The notes: generated by a model not told the origin, from the sequence alone. A stretch of 35,702 bases of DNA from Planctomycetes bacterium UBA7888 (GCA_002500505.1 DLRM01000007.1:492-36193), one strand, 5' to 3'; counted from the stretch's first letter, positions 16,128 to 25,841 are shown. Numbers and translations are program-made.

Positions 16128-19100
16128 ATGCTCGCTACCACTCTCACCCTTTTCCTCCTTTCCTCAATAGGTGCCATCAACTCAGATGACCCTCAAGAAG
16201 GGCCCTTTCTGATTCAAGGAATCCAAGTTGCCATCCCCGGAGAGCTCAGTGAATCTTCAAATGTACTACTGCAAGATGGCGCCTACAGAATTGTCGAAGA
16301 AGACTACCCAGAGGCGGGCCTCCAGCTCATCCAAGCTGAATCGGATTGGGTCCTTTACCCAGGAATGGTTCATGGTAATCTGAAAATTAGCACCTTTGGG
16401 CTTCCGGAAAGTCCCTACAAAGAAACTGCGACAGACCCGAAATCTGGCCCCATCGTTGCCATGGAGCGAGGTTCCCGTGAGGCCCTTCGAGGCTGGCTCC
16501 ATGTCGCAGACCAATTGGACTGGAATCCTGCTGATGCAAAGGAATGGCGGGAAGCCGGATTCACATCCGCTTACGTTTTGCCCAAGAGTGGAATTTTGCG
16601 TGGCCATTCTGCCTGGATTTCTCTCAACGGAGAGCCTCTTGGCAATGCCCTCTTACAACGAGAAGGCCTCCCGGTCTTCTCCCTTCGGAATAACCTTGGA
16701 GGAGGTTATCCCAGAACCTCAATGGCCGTCTTGGCAACTCTTAGGCAAGCGTTTTTGGACCAAGAAAGGAATTCGAGATGGAAGCAAAAAGTAGACCCTG
16801 ACTTAGATGCCCTTCGACCTGGCATTTTCTTAGCAAGTACTTCTCGCGAAATTGAAAATGTTTTGGATTTGCTCTCTGATTACACGAACAATTGGCCTGC
16901 AGTTCTTGTCGGAGGACGGGATGCTTGGAAACATGCTAGGCGACTCCAAGAGCAAAATGTTTCTGTTCTCTATGTTCTGGATTTAGACGATTCCCCAAAA
17001 ACAGATGAAGACCTCAACATTACTGCTATCGAACGCCGCCCATATTGGCAAACACCTCAAAGACTCCGAGAGGAGCAGCGGCTCGAACACCAAAAAGATG
17101 TTGAAGGCTTCCTCAAGCTTCAAGAATCCGGTGTTTCGTGCGCCTTGCTCCCTGCAGGGAATCCTGGGAAATTCCAAAAGGCACTCACGCAACTTCGAGA
17201 TGCCGGAATGTCCGTAGAGGATTTGCGTGTAGCTTTAAGTTCCGATTTGCTCTCCATCCTCAATCTCAACTTTCCTTGGCGTAGCCATGCCGCCGACTTG
17301 TTGATTAGTCGCGGCCCACTGGACCCTGCAACCCCTAAGCTTGCCTGGACCTTTGCTGATGGTCGTGGATGGGAACATCCGGAAGAAGACAAAGAAAAGA
17401 AAGAAACGGGAGAGGACCAATCTGAGTCGGATCAGTCTATGGGAGGAGACTGGCTGATTCATTTCGAAACTCCAAGGGGAGAACGGGAGTTTGGAGTCGC
17501 TCTATCGAGCGAGAAGAGGACCGTCCTAATGTTCGACCCGGAAGACCCTAGTGACCGCGAACCCGCGACGGATATCTCTTATTCTGGAAACACTGTCTCC
17601 TTCAAATTTACTCCACCTGAAATGCCAGCAGAAATGGAGGCTGAATTCCGATTGGACGACAATGCCGGAACGGGAACCATTAGCGCTTTCGGACATGACA
17701 TGGGCGCTTCCATAACTCGACTCGACACCCCTACAGAAGAGCCAAAGCCCATAAAAGAATCTGAACAAGAAAAAGAATCCGACCCCGAATTGGGCCACCC
17801 CGAGTGGCTCGTTGAGACTCAGTCCGACCGCCTTCCAAAACACATTCTGAAAGGAGATGTCTTTCTTCAAGGTGCAACCCTGTACCCCATGACAGGAGCC
17901 TCCCCTTTTGTGGGCGACCTTCTCATCCAAGGTGGAAGAATCGCTGGAATTGGCCCCAGCATTTCGACTCTTCAGGCAGTCCCCACTATCGATGCCTCAG
18001 GTTGGCATATTACTCCAGGAATCATTGACCCTCATTCTCACCTAGCTCTAGACGGAATAAACGAAGGCTCTGTTGCCATCTCTGCTGAGTGCAGCGTTGA
18101 CGACATGATTCATGCCGAAGATGTCGGTATTTGGCGTGCCGCTGCAGGTGGAACGGCCGTGGTTCAGTCTTTACACGGCTCTGCCAATCCTATTGGTGGG
18201 CAAGCCGCAGTTTGGGAACTGAACTACTGGGAACCCACCCAGGCCGGTTTGCGCTTGCCTGGAGCACCGCAGGGCATCAAATTTGCTCTCGGAGAAAACG
18301 TCAAGCAATCCAACTGGTCCGACAACTGGGGTAAACGTTTCCCGGATTCGCGGATGGGAGTCCAAGCGGTTTACCGCCGAGCCTTCACCGCCGCACAAGA
18401 TTATGCAAAACGCAGGAAACTGTTTGAGAATGGAAGCCTCCCCTCCTTTAGAAAAGATGTGCGCCTTGAAACCTTAGCCGACATTCTTGCCGGAAAGATT
18501 CATATTCAGTGTCACTCTTACCGAGCAGACGAACTCCAAATGTTCCTCGGCATTTGCGAGGAATTTGGGATTCGCCGCCCAACTTTTCAACACGTGCTCG
18601 AAGGCTACAAACTTGCTCCTGAAATTGCCGCTTACGGCGCCATGGCTTCCACTTTTTCTGATTGGTGGGCCTATAAATTTGAAGTTTACGATGCAATTCC
18701 ATGGAATGTGGCTCTCCTCACTCGTGCAGGGGTAATCACCACAATCAATTCAGACTCCGATGAAATGATTCGCCGCCTGAATACGGAAGCAGGTAAGTCT
18801 TTGCGATACGGTCAGCTTTCAATTGAAGAGTGCCTTCGCCTTTGCACCCTGAACGGTGCAAAACAGCTTCATGTTGAAGAACGACTTGGCTCTTTAGAAG
18901 TTGGAAAAGACGGCACGATTACTGCATTTGATGGCCCCCCCTTGTCCACCTGGTCGCGTTGCACTCTGACCCTTGCCCGAGGCCGTACTCTTTTCGAACG
19001 TGACGAGGAACTGGATGCTCGTTGGGCTCAATACACTGCTGACTGTTCCACTTTTGCAAAGAGTCTTCGCGGCGAAGGCGAGCCTCTAATTGACTCGAAA

Positions 19101-20390
19101 GATGTTCAATTGGATTGGGGACCCTGGACCCGTCAAGGACAAGGACTCTCCTTCTTTGTCCATAACGTTGTCCTTCACACTTCGTCTTCCCCTGATGACA
19201 TTCCAACCTCCGGCGCTATCCACATCCAAGATGGCCGCATTCGTTGGCTTGGCAAAAGCTATAACGGTTCCTTGCCGGCCAACACTGAGATGATTGATGG
19301 GCACGGAATGGGCCTTTACCCCACTTTCATCAACACAGGGGATCAACTTGGAATTATGGAAGTAGAGCAAGTCCGCTCTTCTCGAGACGATCGCGAAACT
19401 GGAAAAGACCATCCCGACCTTTCTGTTGCCTCGGCAATCCACTCGGACAGCCGCCATATCCCGGTTACTCGATTGACTGGGATTGGTCATGCTCTAACGA
19501 GTACAGTTTCAGGCAGAATTCGGGGACAAGCAGCTCTTATTCAAATGGATGGAGATACGACCGAAGAAATGGTTGTCGTTCCAGACATCGCCCTCCACAT
19601 TGCCTTCCCCGGGGTGAAAAAGGCCAAACCCGGCGAAGCTCCTTCTCGACCCAAGCAGGTCGAAGAATTGGACCGCTGGATGGATGATGCTCTTGAGTAC
19701 GGAAATGTCATGGAAGAAGCCCGAAAGGCTGGTGGCGAGACTTGGGCTCGCTTTCATCGTGACTCGAAATTGGAAGCCCTCCTTCCTTACGCCTTAGGCA
19801 AAAAGCCCGTCATTCTGGACGCCAATGGTCCTTTCTCGGTGATGGCCGCAAGAAACTGGGCGAAGGAACGCAGCCTTGACCCTATCTACATGGGGGCAAT
19901 GGGCGCTTGGAAAATCGCCGGCTTCCTCGGCGCCGACCAGGCACGAATTCTTACTGGTTCCGTCCATAGCTTGCCTCGAAGCAACAATGACCCGTTTGAT
20001 TCTCCTTACCGCAATGCCGGAATCCTTGCAGCAAGTGGATGTCGAGTAGGTTTGCGCACAGGAGACACCCATGTTGCTCGCAACCTTCCCTTCCAAGCGG
20101 CGACTGCTGGTGCTCACGGGGCTGGCCCTAATCAATCTCTGCATTTCCTCACTTTGGGAGCTGCAGAAGCTCTGGGAATTAGCGATTACACTGGCTCTAT
20201 CGAGCTTGGAAAGGCTGCCAATTTCTTCCTTGCTGAAGGCGACCCCTTGGACAACAAAGGTCAGATTCGCCGAATGTGGTTAGGGGGTGCCGAGGTGCTG
20301 TTGGAATCCGAACAAACTCGCCTTCGGGATCGATACTCAGAGAGGATTGAACGGATGCCCCCTCCCCACTCCGAGGGCACGCAAGGATAG
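16128..20390 (+). CDS. exported multi-module amidohydrolase
   Basis: A 1420-residue protein with an N-terminal signal peptide (LATTLTLFLLSSIGA). Three amidohydrolase-like modules are visible. The first (about 20-330) has the flanking β-sandwich phrase GIQVAIPG but YPGMVHGNL in place of HxH. Acidic linkers follow near 416-440 and 534-559. The second (about 571-1000) carries the complete metal set of the imidazolonepropionase-like group: PHSH (H636, H638), H796 in QCHSYR, H822 in FQHVLEG and D876 in NSDSDE. The third (about 1035-1390) has YPTFINTGDQLG where HxH should be, so it looks catalytically inactive. Substrate unknown; the metal-dependent peptidase or cyclic amidase branch is plausible. 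ATG 16128 is chosen for the signal peptide. The aminotransferase gene follows after 9 nt. Confidence 0.88.
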   Translation: MLATTLTLFLLSSIGAINSDDPQEGPFLIQGIQVAIPGELSESSNVLLQDGAYRIVEEDYPEAGLQLIQAESDWVLYPGMVHGNLKISTFGLPESPYKETATDPKSGPIVAMERGSREALRGWLHVADQLDWNPADAKEWREAGFTSAYVLPKSGILRGHSAWISLNGEPLGNALLQREGLPVFSLRNNLGGGYPRTSMAVLATLRQAFLDQERNSRWKQKVDPDLDALRPGIFLASTSREIENVLDLLSDYTNNWPAVLVGGRDAWKHARRLQEQNVSVLYVLDLDDSPKTDEDLNITAIERRPYWQTPQRLREEQRLEHQKDVEGFLKLQESGVSCALLPAGNPGKFQKALTQLRDAGMSVEDLRVALSSDLLSILNLNFPWRSHAADLLISRGPLDPATPKLAWTFADGRGWEHPEEDKEKKETGEDQSESDQSMGGDWLIHFETPRGEREFGVALSSEKRTVLMFDPEDPSDREPATDISYSGNTVSFKFTPPEMPAEMEAEFRLDDNAGTGTISAFGHDMGASITRLDTPTEEPKPIKESEQEKESDPELGHPEWLVETQSDRLPKHILKGDVFLQGATLYPMTGASPFVGDLLIQGGRIAGIGPSISTLQAVPTIDASGWHITPGIIDPHSHLALDGINEGSVAISAECSVDDMIHAEDVGIWRAAAGGTAVVQSLHGSANPIGGQAAVWELNYWEPTQAGLRLPGAPQGIKFALGENVKQSNWSDNWGKRFPDSRMGVQAVYRRAFTAAQDYAKRRKLFENGSLPSFRKDVRLETLADILAGKIHIQCHSYRADELQMFLGICEEFGIRRPTFQHVLEGYKLAPEIAAYGAMASTFSDWWAYKFEVYDAIPWNVALLTRAGVITTINSDSDEMIRRLNTEAGKSLRYGQLSIEECLRLCTLNGAKQLHVEERLGSLEVGKDGTITAFDGPPLSTWSRCTLTLARGRTLFERDEELDARWAQYTADCSTFAKSLRGEGEPLIDSKDVQLDWGPWTRQGQGLSFFVHNVVLHTSSSPDDIPTSGAIHIQDGRIRWLGKSYNGSLPANTEMIDGHGMGLYPTFINTGDQLGIMEVEQVRSSRDDRETGKDHPDLSVASAIHSDSRHIPVTRLTGIGHALTSTVSGRIRGQAALIQMDGDTTEEMVVVPDIALHIAFPGVKKAKPGEAPSRPKQVEELDRWMDDALEYGNVMEEARKAGGETWARFHRDSKLEALLPYALGKKPVILDANGPFSVMAARNWAKERSLDPIYMGAMGAWKIAGFLGADQARILTGSVHSLPRSNNDPFDSPYRNAGILAASGCRVGLRTGDTHVARNLPFQAATAGAHGAGPNQSLHFLTLGAAEALGISDYTGSIELGKAANFFLAEGDPLDNKGQIRRMWLGGAEVLLESEQTRLRDRYSERIERMPPPHSEGTQG

Positions 20391-20399
20391 AATTCAAGG

Positions 20400-21731
20400 G
20401 TGACGGTGAAATCTCCCCAGCAACTTGTTCGCATCCCCAATGATTGTGGCTCTCTAGTCGCCGAACGTGGTTTTTCGACTATGGCCCAGTCCATGGTGGG
20501 GTCTTCTATTCTGAAGGTCGGCAATGAGATTAGGGAGCTCCTTGGCAAGGGTGTTGATGTCGCCAATATGACTGTTGGCGATTTTTCCCCAACACAATTC
20601 CCTATTCCACCCCAACTAACTCAGGAGCTTTTGGCCGCTATCGGGAAGGGCGACACAAATTATCCACCACCTGCGGGACTTTGGGAGCTCCGTGATGCTG
20701 TCCGCCAGCACATCGCCCGCACTCAGGGTCTGGAATACCCTATGGAGGGAATCACCATTGTGAGTGGTGGACGGCCGACTTTGTACTCCACCTATCGCTT
20801 GCTTGTGAATCCAGGAGAGCTGGTCCTTTTCCCACTCCCCTCTTGGAACAATCACAACTACCGTGACGCTGCTCAAGTTCGAGTGAAAGGTGTGGCTTGC
20901 GGTCCTGAGACGGCTTTCCAACCAACAGTGGACCAACTCAAGCCTCACATCTCTGAGGCCCGCCTGCTAGTTTTAAACACTCCTCAAAATCCCTCTGGTG
21001 GAGTCATGTCCAAAGAAACGGTTGCAGACTTTGGCTCCCTTTTAGTTGAGGAAAACCTGCGCCGCGAAAAGAGTGGAGAGAAACCGCTTTACCTTTTGTT
21101 TGACCAAATCTATCGATCGTTAGTTTTCCCTGGTCATGAGCACTATTCTCCTGTTCAACTAGTTCCAGAATGTGCCCCCTTCGTGATTCACACAGATGGC
21201 ATTTCTAAGGGTTTCGCTGCAACTGGATTACGTTGCGGTTGGATGTTTGGGCCTCCGGCTATCGCTCAAAAAATGACTGCCCTTCTAACTCATGTCGGGG
21301 CGTGGGCGCCTAAGCCAGTCCAGCAGGCAACGGCTAACTTCCTCTTAAACACAAAAGCTGTGGACTCATGGGACCGAGATATGGTGGACCAAGTTCGTCA
21401 AAGACTCGATGCTCTTCATGACATCATGCAAGCTTTAAAAGAAGAAGGCTACCCTGTCGACTACATTGAACCTCAGGGTGCAATTTATATGTCCCTTCAG
21501 TTCCGACTGGCAGGCTTAAAAACTCCTGAAGGAGATGTCCTAGAAAACAACGAAGCTATTCGCTCGTTCCTGCTTCAAAAAGCCTCTTTCGCTTTAGTTG
21601 GCTTTTCCGCTTTTGGCGTTGAGCCAAAAGACCTCGATGGTTGGTTCCGAGGAAGTGTCGGGGCGGTTAGCGTAGAAGATATCCAAAACTCTCTTCCGAA
21701 GTTGCGAACTGCGCTAGCGTCTCTTTCTTAG
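20400..21731 (+). CDS. class I/II PLP-dependent aminotransferase
   Basis: A 443-residue fold-type I aminotransferase, probably cytoplasmic. Landmarks are YPPPAGLWELRDAV, the Asn-Pro loop NTPQNPSGG, YLLFDQIYRSLVF, and the PLP-binding lysine K270 in DGISKGFAATGLRCGW, followed by the carboxylate-binding R. An AspC/AlaT-like substrate range is likely but cannot be fixed. The open frame begins with GTG at 20400; the GTG at 20406 sits 5 nt after AAGGG and is the better-spaced start. It lies 9 nt behind the amidohydrolase gene and overlaps the convergent AlkC-like gene by 4 bp. Confidence 0.9.
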   Translation: MTVKSPQQLVRIPNDCGSLVAERGFSTMAQSMVGSSILKVGNEIRELLGKGVDVANMTVGDFSPTQFPIPPQLTQELLAAIGKGDTNYPPPAGLWELRDAVRQHIARTQGLEYPMEGITIVSGGRPTLYSTYRLLVNPGELVLFPLPSWNNHNYRDAAQVRVKGVACGPETAFQPTVDQLKPHISEARLLVLNTPQNPSGGVMSKETVADFGSLLVEENLRREKSGEKPLYLLFDQIYRSLVFPGHEHYSPVQLVPECAPFVIHTDGISKGFAATGLRCGWMFGPPAIAQKMTALLTHVGAWAPKPVQQATANFLLNTKAVDSWDRDMVDQVRQRLDALHDIMQALKEEGYPVDYIEPQGAIYMSLQFRLAGLKTPEGDVLENNEAIRSFLLQKASFALVGFSAFGVEPKDLDGWFRGSVGAVSVEDIQNSLPKLRTALASLS

Positions 21732-22867
21732 CGCACTAGCTCAAAAGGGACTTCCGCGACATTTTTTCCGTTTAGGAAAATCAAGATTCGACATGCGCCA
21801 TCAATCAAAGGTGCAGCTTGGGTGTCAAACAATCGCTCATGACACTGAGCGGTCACAGGGATGGACTCAGGGAGTTCAATGGTTTTTCCGTGATAACGTT
21901 TTCGACGAGGGCGGCCATCTACCTTTCCGGGAGTTTGAATTTCGTAAACCAATTTTCCAGATCCGGATTCGCCCAAATTCTTCAACTCAATCTGGAATTG
22001 AACCTTCTTGTTCGGGCGCGCTGGCAAATCTGAAAGAATGATTGCATTGGCTTCAACTCTTAACTCTTTGAGGCCAAATAAATGCAAAGCACCAGGATGA
22101 CCTTCCTTGATTAGTCCGCGGGTTCCTTTTTTAGAGATATGCCCAAGGAGCTCTCCAGTCCTTTCCTCAGCAATCCATCTTCGAAATAAATCTAAGACCA
22201 AATGCGGATGACTCTTTGAAATGTCATTCATGGCATTCCCAAGAGCATTGGCTACAAATCGGTGGTCTTCAAAACGAAGTTCATCCAAAAGAGGTACCAA
22301 ACTAGCCGGATTCTCCACGGCCCAACGCAGGTGTTTCACCCAAATCCCCCGCGGCCGAGTTCCCTCCATTGCGGCACGCCGGACAAAAGGAGACGGGTCT
22401 TGAACCCAAGGAAAAAGGCATGAAACCACTTCTGCGCCAAGGATTTCGGCTTGCGGTCGAATGCCAAATGCCTGAACAGCTTCGGCAACTCTTCGGTCCC
22501 TATCCGCAGCCAGGGGACGAAGCAATTCAAGCACCGAGTGCGGGGAATCCGGCATCACCAAACTTAAAGTGGCTGGCGCAAAAAACCGAATTCGGCCTTC
22601 CGGATGCTTGTACAAGTTCAAAATAGGCTGAATCTTGTCCGGGGATTCCTTGGCATGCCGCGCTAGTGCATTCGCTACTAATCCCCACTGCTCCAAAACG
22701 GGAGCTTCGAGGTAACCTTGTGCTTCGAGCTCAGCTTGCAAGTGCCAAGCACCTCGAAAGCCAGCCTCATAGGCGGCTGTTTCAAGCAAGGGAAGACTAG
22801 AGGAGCCTCCGGCTTCCCTAGCAAGCCCTTCTCCCCCGCGATTTCGTTGGCGTAGTTTTCCCGGCAT
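21728..22867 (-). CDS. AlkC-like DNA glycosylase (HEAT repeats plus Ig-like domain)
   Basis: A 379-residue protein made of helical HEAT-like repeats followed by a β-rich C-terminal domain. The repeat region contains phrases typical of AlkC/AlkD-type alkylpurine DNA glycosylases: PFVRRAAMEGTRPRGIW, LVPLLDELRFEDHRFVANALGN and MNDISKSHPHLVLDLFRRW, then GLIKEGHPGALHLFG. The C-terminal 110 residues (from about LRVEANAIILSDLP) resemble the Ig-like domain that distinguishes AlkC. Known AlkC enzymes remove alkylated bases such as 3-methylcytosine and 3-methyladenine. Functional residues were not checked one by one. It is transcribed alone, divergent from the secreted protein gene at 22930. Confidence 0.82.
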   Translation of the reverse strand: MPGKLRQRNRGGEGLAREAGGSSSLPLLETAAYEAGFRGAWHLQAELEAQGYLEAPVLEQWGLVANALARHAKESPDKIQPILNLYKHPEGRIRFFAPATLSLVMPDSPHSVLELLRPLAADRDRRVAEAVQAFGIRPQAEILGAEVVSCLFPWVQDPSPFVRRAAMEGTRPRGIWVKHLRWAVENPASLVPLLDELRFEDHRFVANALGNAMNDISKSHPHLVLDLFRRWIAEERTGELLGHISKKGTRGLIKEGHPGALHLFGLKELRVEANAIILSDLPARPNKKVQFQIELKNLGESGSGKLVYEIQTPGKVDGRPRRKRYHGKTIELPESIPVTAQCHERLFDTQAAPLIDGACRILIFLNGKNVAEVPFELVR

Positions 22868-22916
22868 GAGGCCCTAATTTAGCGATATATAACTCAGTGG
22901 GGACTTTTTCTTTGAG

Positions 22917-22922
22917 TATACT
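22917..22922 (+). promoter_or_regulatory. possible -10 element in the divergent intergenic region
   Basis: The 62-bp gap between two divergent genes is AT-rich. It holds TATACT on the plus strand 7 bases before the ATG at 22930, which would give an essentially leaderless transcript. I see no good -35 for it. A TATATA tract at 22884-22889 could serve the minus-strand gene. Confidence 0.25.
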
Positions 22923-22929
22923 TAGGAAA

Positions 22930-24384
22930 ATGGTTATTCCATTTACCCCCCCTTCCTCATGGGCCCCTAGGATTCTTGTCTGGGGGTTGTTTCTTACATG
23001 TTCGCTGAGTGCTCAAAGCAGCACTCTTCATCTAGGTGATTCCGTTCGCCTCCCCCAGCTGGGGACGCTCCCAGCTGACCACGCCGTCGTGGCCCTGAAT
23101 GACCGAGGGGACATCTTTGTGGCTTGGTCCGCAAAATATGAGACCCCCCTGAACCCTTTACAATCAAGCGAAAGTAGCGTACAAGGCCTTTTTCTTCGCC
23201 GGCTTTCGCAAACCGAATGGCTGGAGCCAGGCCCAGCAGGCGTTCTGCTCCTAGGCGACCCCAATGCCAATATCCTCAGCTCTTCTGAGAAATGTCATAA
23301 ACCGGATGTCGTAGCCACAGGGAATAACTTCGTGGTCACTTGGCCACGCATTGATTCGACCACGGGAACAGCCTACTTAGAGGCGGTTCAAATCGAACCG
23401 ACTGCGAATGGGATTAACATCCATGCCCCGGATCCAGTCAACTTAAAGTATGGCTGGCCAGTGGATAAGAACCTACATAGCGGAGAAGGTGGTGTCATGC
23501 CTGATCTCGCTGTAATTCCACCGGAGCACGGTGTTCCTTTTCAAGCTATTGTTTGCTATGCCCATGAATCGCTTTCAATCGGCAGGAAATACCGAGAATA
23601 CGATGTGCGTCTTTCCTTCCTGGACTTCAGCACCCCGACTCCTTCTTTCTCTCCCCCATTCCCCCTGATTACGGGGAGTCACATGGATGAGCACCCGGAA
23701 GGAACCCCTGGCGGAAGAGTTCTTCCCGATGCTCTCATAGACGATAAGGCAAACCTAATCCTAGTTTGGGAGACCTTTACTCGCACAGGACACGATGGCG
23801 CACAAGCTGACGAAGGGTTAATCCAACTGCGCCGCTATGACTTGCGTCAAGGCTCCTTTGTTCTCATCAACTCAAAAAGTTTTCGCGGGCCATCGCCTAC
23901 TCAACTTCAAAGGCGACCCATGTTGGCAACTAGCCACGCCGACAATCGTAATGATGTGACGCTCACTTGGGGTGAACTTTACGACGTCGCGACAGACACA
24001 GCCAATCTCTTCGCCGGCGAAATTGATTTCCTCGGCAGCAAGCCTGGAAGCCATATGATTTTCCGTAATTCAAATTACCCGAATCGAGTGGACTGGGCAG
24101 CTGCAACTCCAGTCCCTCTTCACGGCAAAGAACTCCGGTATGTTTTCTCTAATCACTACCACCACGGATCTCCTGTAGCAATATCGGCCTATAAAGGTTT
24201 TCCTACGAAAAAGGAGTCATCTTTAACCCTTAGCGGAATTTCTCCTCGGCGCCCTGCTCTCGATTTATTGGAATCGGATCGACACATTCACTATTCTGAC
24301 CGCTTGTTAGCCGTGTCTTACGAAGCGAAAACCTCCTCTACTTCGAACTATTCAAAAATATTCCTCGCGATTGGAAGTCTATAG
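22930..24384 (+). CDS. secreted protein of unknown function
   Basis: A 484-residue exported protein. The N-terminus has a basic-hydrophobic signal (WAPRILVWGLFLTCSLSAQ) with likely cleavage after CSLSA. The rest is rich in short β-type segments such as HAVVALNDRGDIFVAWSA, NFVVTWPRID, LILVWETFTRTG and DVTLTWGELYD. These recur at intervals like blades of a β-propeller, but no named repeat signature is evident and I do not recognise the family. The start at ATG 22930 is preferred to GTG 22897 because it is preceded by AGGA and gives a normal signal peptide. It is monocistronic, ending 11 bp from the convergent trmB. Confidence 0.75.
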   Translation: MVIPFTPPSSWAPRILVWGLFLTCSLSAQSSTLHLGDSVRLPQLGTLPADHAVVALNDRGDIFVAWSAKYETPLNPLQSSESSVQGLFLRRLSQTEWLEPGPAGVLLLGDPNANILSSSEKCHKPDVVATGNNFVVTWPRIDSTTGTAYLEAVQIEPTANGINIHAPDPVNLKYGWPVDKNLHSGEGGVMPDLAVIPPEHGVPFQAIVCYAHESLSIGRKYREYDVRLSFLDFSTPTPSFSPPFPLITGSHMDEHPEGTPGGRVLPDALIDDKANLILVWETFTRTGHDGAQADEGLIQLRRYDLRQGSFVLINSKSFRGPSPTQLQRRPMLATSHADNRNDVTLTWGELYDVATDTANLFAGEIDFLGSKPGSHMIFRNSNYPNRVDWAAATPVPLHGKELRYVFSNHYHHGSPVAISAYKGFPTKKESSLTLSGISPRRPALDLLESDRHIHYSDRLLAVSYEAKTSSTSNYSKIFLAIGSL

Positions 24385-24395
24385 CGGTTTGGAAT

Positions 24396-25355
24396 TCAAG
24401 CATGGGCTTTTGGTCTTCCTAAAACCTCTGCTACTGAGTTCAAGAGAAAAGACACGGAAGGCGTTGAATAGGGTCGATTGTAATCTTCAACCTTGACGAG
24501 GGCCCCTCCCTTTTCTCTGGCCACTAATCGAAGAAAGAAAAACTGGGTAAAGGACTCGTCTGCACTCACAACTTTCAATAACCAGCTGCCCTCACCGTAA
24601 AGGACTTCTTTGATTTCGCCCACCATCTCCCCTTCTTGAAAGCGGCTGCCGACAAGAGATTGAATGGAAGTTTTCGAGGGCAATTCAGGTAAGTGGGCGT
24701 GGTGCATTTTTTCAGGAAGAAGGAGGCGTTTAGCAGGCGAGCTCTTATTGGTTTGAGCGAGAACTCGAAAAAAGGAACGGCCTTCGTCCATCCACTTCTT
24801 TTCATATCGAGTTCGAAAGGGGCGGGGCGGGTTGACTTCTAAGGGTTGGACCTCAAATTCCTCTTGGCCAGAGAGAAAGTCGTGAGCCGCGTGGGCGTAC
24901 CAATCCTGATCCGTTACAAGCTCAAAGCTCCCACCGGGCCGAAGAACATCAACCAAAGTCTCCGCGAATTGCGGGCTACTGACCCGGTGCTTAGCGTGTT
25001 TTTCTTTTGGCCAGGGCATCGGAAATTGCATGAGTACCTTTTCCAATGAAGCGGAGGCAAATAATTCCCTGAGAAGATAGCGTGCATCCCCTCGAACAAG
25101 CTTTGCGTTTTCCAAATTTCGGAGGCTGAACTCTCGGGAAGCTCGTTGAATGCCCTCCTGGGGGAGCTCAATTCCAACAAAATTCCACTCTGGCTGGGAT
25201 TCCGCCCACCACGCAAGATATTCCCCGGACCCAAATCCAACTTCGACTGCAAGAGGTGCGGGGCAGGCAAACTCGGTCGCCCAGTCGGGAGGGATTCTCT
25301 CCGCCAGGGAAGGATTCCACACGTATTCATGGAGGAGGGAGGGGCGAGCTTTCAC
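24396..25355 (-). CDS. trmB: tRNA (guanine-N7-)-methyltransferase
   Basis: SAM-dependent methyltransferase that forms m7G46 in the tRNA variable loop. Of 319 residues, the first 200 or so form the core: SAM-binding VEVGFGSGEYL, NFVGIE, DARYLL and the family motif QFPMPWPKEKHAKHR (usually FPDPWPK), then TDQDWYA and TRYEKKW. About 110 further residues form a C-terminal extension not found in the short E. coli enzyme, with unknown role. The Asp of FPDPWPK is Met here. The start is GTG at 25355; no Shine-Dalgarno is seen, and a GATAAT 7 bases upstream suggests a very short leader. Confidence 0.92.
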   Translation of the reverse strand: MKARPSLLHEYVWNPSLAERIPPDWATEFACPAPLAVEVGFGSGEYLAWWAESQPEWNFVGIELPQEGIQRASREFSLRNLENAKLVRGDARYLLRELFASASLEKVLMQFPMPWPKEKHAKHRVSSPQFAETLVDVLRPGGSFELVTDQDWYAHAAHDFLSGQEEFEVQPLEVNPPRPFRTRYEKKWMDEGRSFFRVLAQTNKSSPAKRLLLPEKMHHAHLPELPSKTSIQSLVGSRFQEGEMVGEIKEVLYGEGSWLLKVVSADESFTQFFFLRLVAREKGGALVKVEDYNRPYSTPSVSFLLNSVAEVLGRPKAHA

Positions 25356-25403
25356 CGTTTGATTATCCCGAATCCCCTCTCATAGGGTAAACTACTGATT
25401 CTG

Positions 25404-25790
25404 ATGTCCCGCATCTTTGCCCTTCTTGCAATCTTCCTCCTGCTCTTGCCGAGTGGGGAGGTCTGGGGGAGTACTGCGTTCTGTGCGAACTCCTGTGGGT
25501 GTGGCTGCAAGGCTTTCGTTGACTTCACCCCCTCCCACCCTGAGGCTGCACGCCTTCAAAAGGGGTGCTGCTGTGCTGCCAGGAAAACTCCTGCTCAGGA
25601 ATCTTCAGGACTTCCGCTCCCTCGCCGTTGCGAAACATCCCAGGGCCAGGCTCCGACCTCTGCAATCCAAGACGAGTCTCCGAGTTCTTGGGTCCCTACC
25701 CTTATTGCCCAACAAGCGAACCTAAGACCACAAATTCCTAGGCCCCCACCGCGGTCTTTGAATCTGCTTTATTGCGTGTATCTCTGCTGA
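25404..25790 (+). CDS. small secreted cysteine-rich protein upstream of cusCBA
   Basis: A 128-residue protein with a clear signal peptide (IFALLAIFLLLLPSGEVWG). The mature part is cysteine-rich: C27, C31, C33, C35 in CANSCGCGC, then C55-C57 in GCCCAAR, C76, C124 and C128. A proline-rich stretch precedes the C-terminus. The cysteine clusters and the position 98 bp before a heavy-metal RND operon suggest binding of a soft metal such as Cu(I) or Ag(I). I recognise no named family. The alternative frame at 25417 lacks a signal peptide and such motifs. Confidence 0.6.
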   Translation: MSRIFALLAIFLLLLPSGEVWGSTAFCANSCGCGCKAFVDFTPSHPEAARLQKGCCCAARKTPAQESSGLPLPRRCETSQGQAPTSAIQDESPSSWVPTLIAQQANLRPQIPRPPPRSLNLLYCVYLC

Positions 25791-25841
25791 GTGAACTCTG
25801 GTTGCCTTTTTAGGCGTCCATTGAGCTCCTCCATTCCTTCC

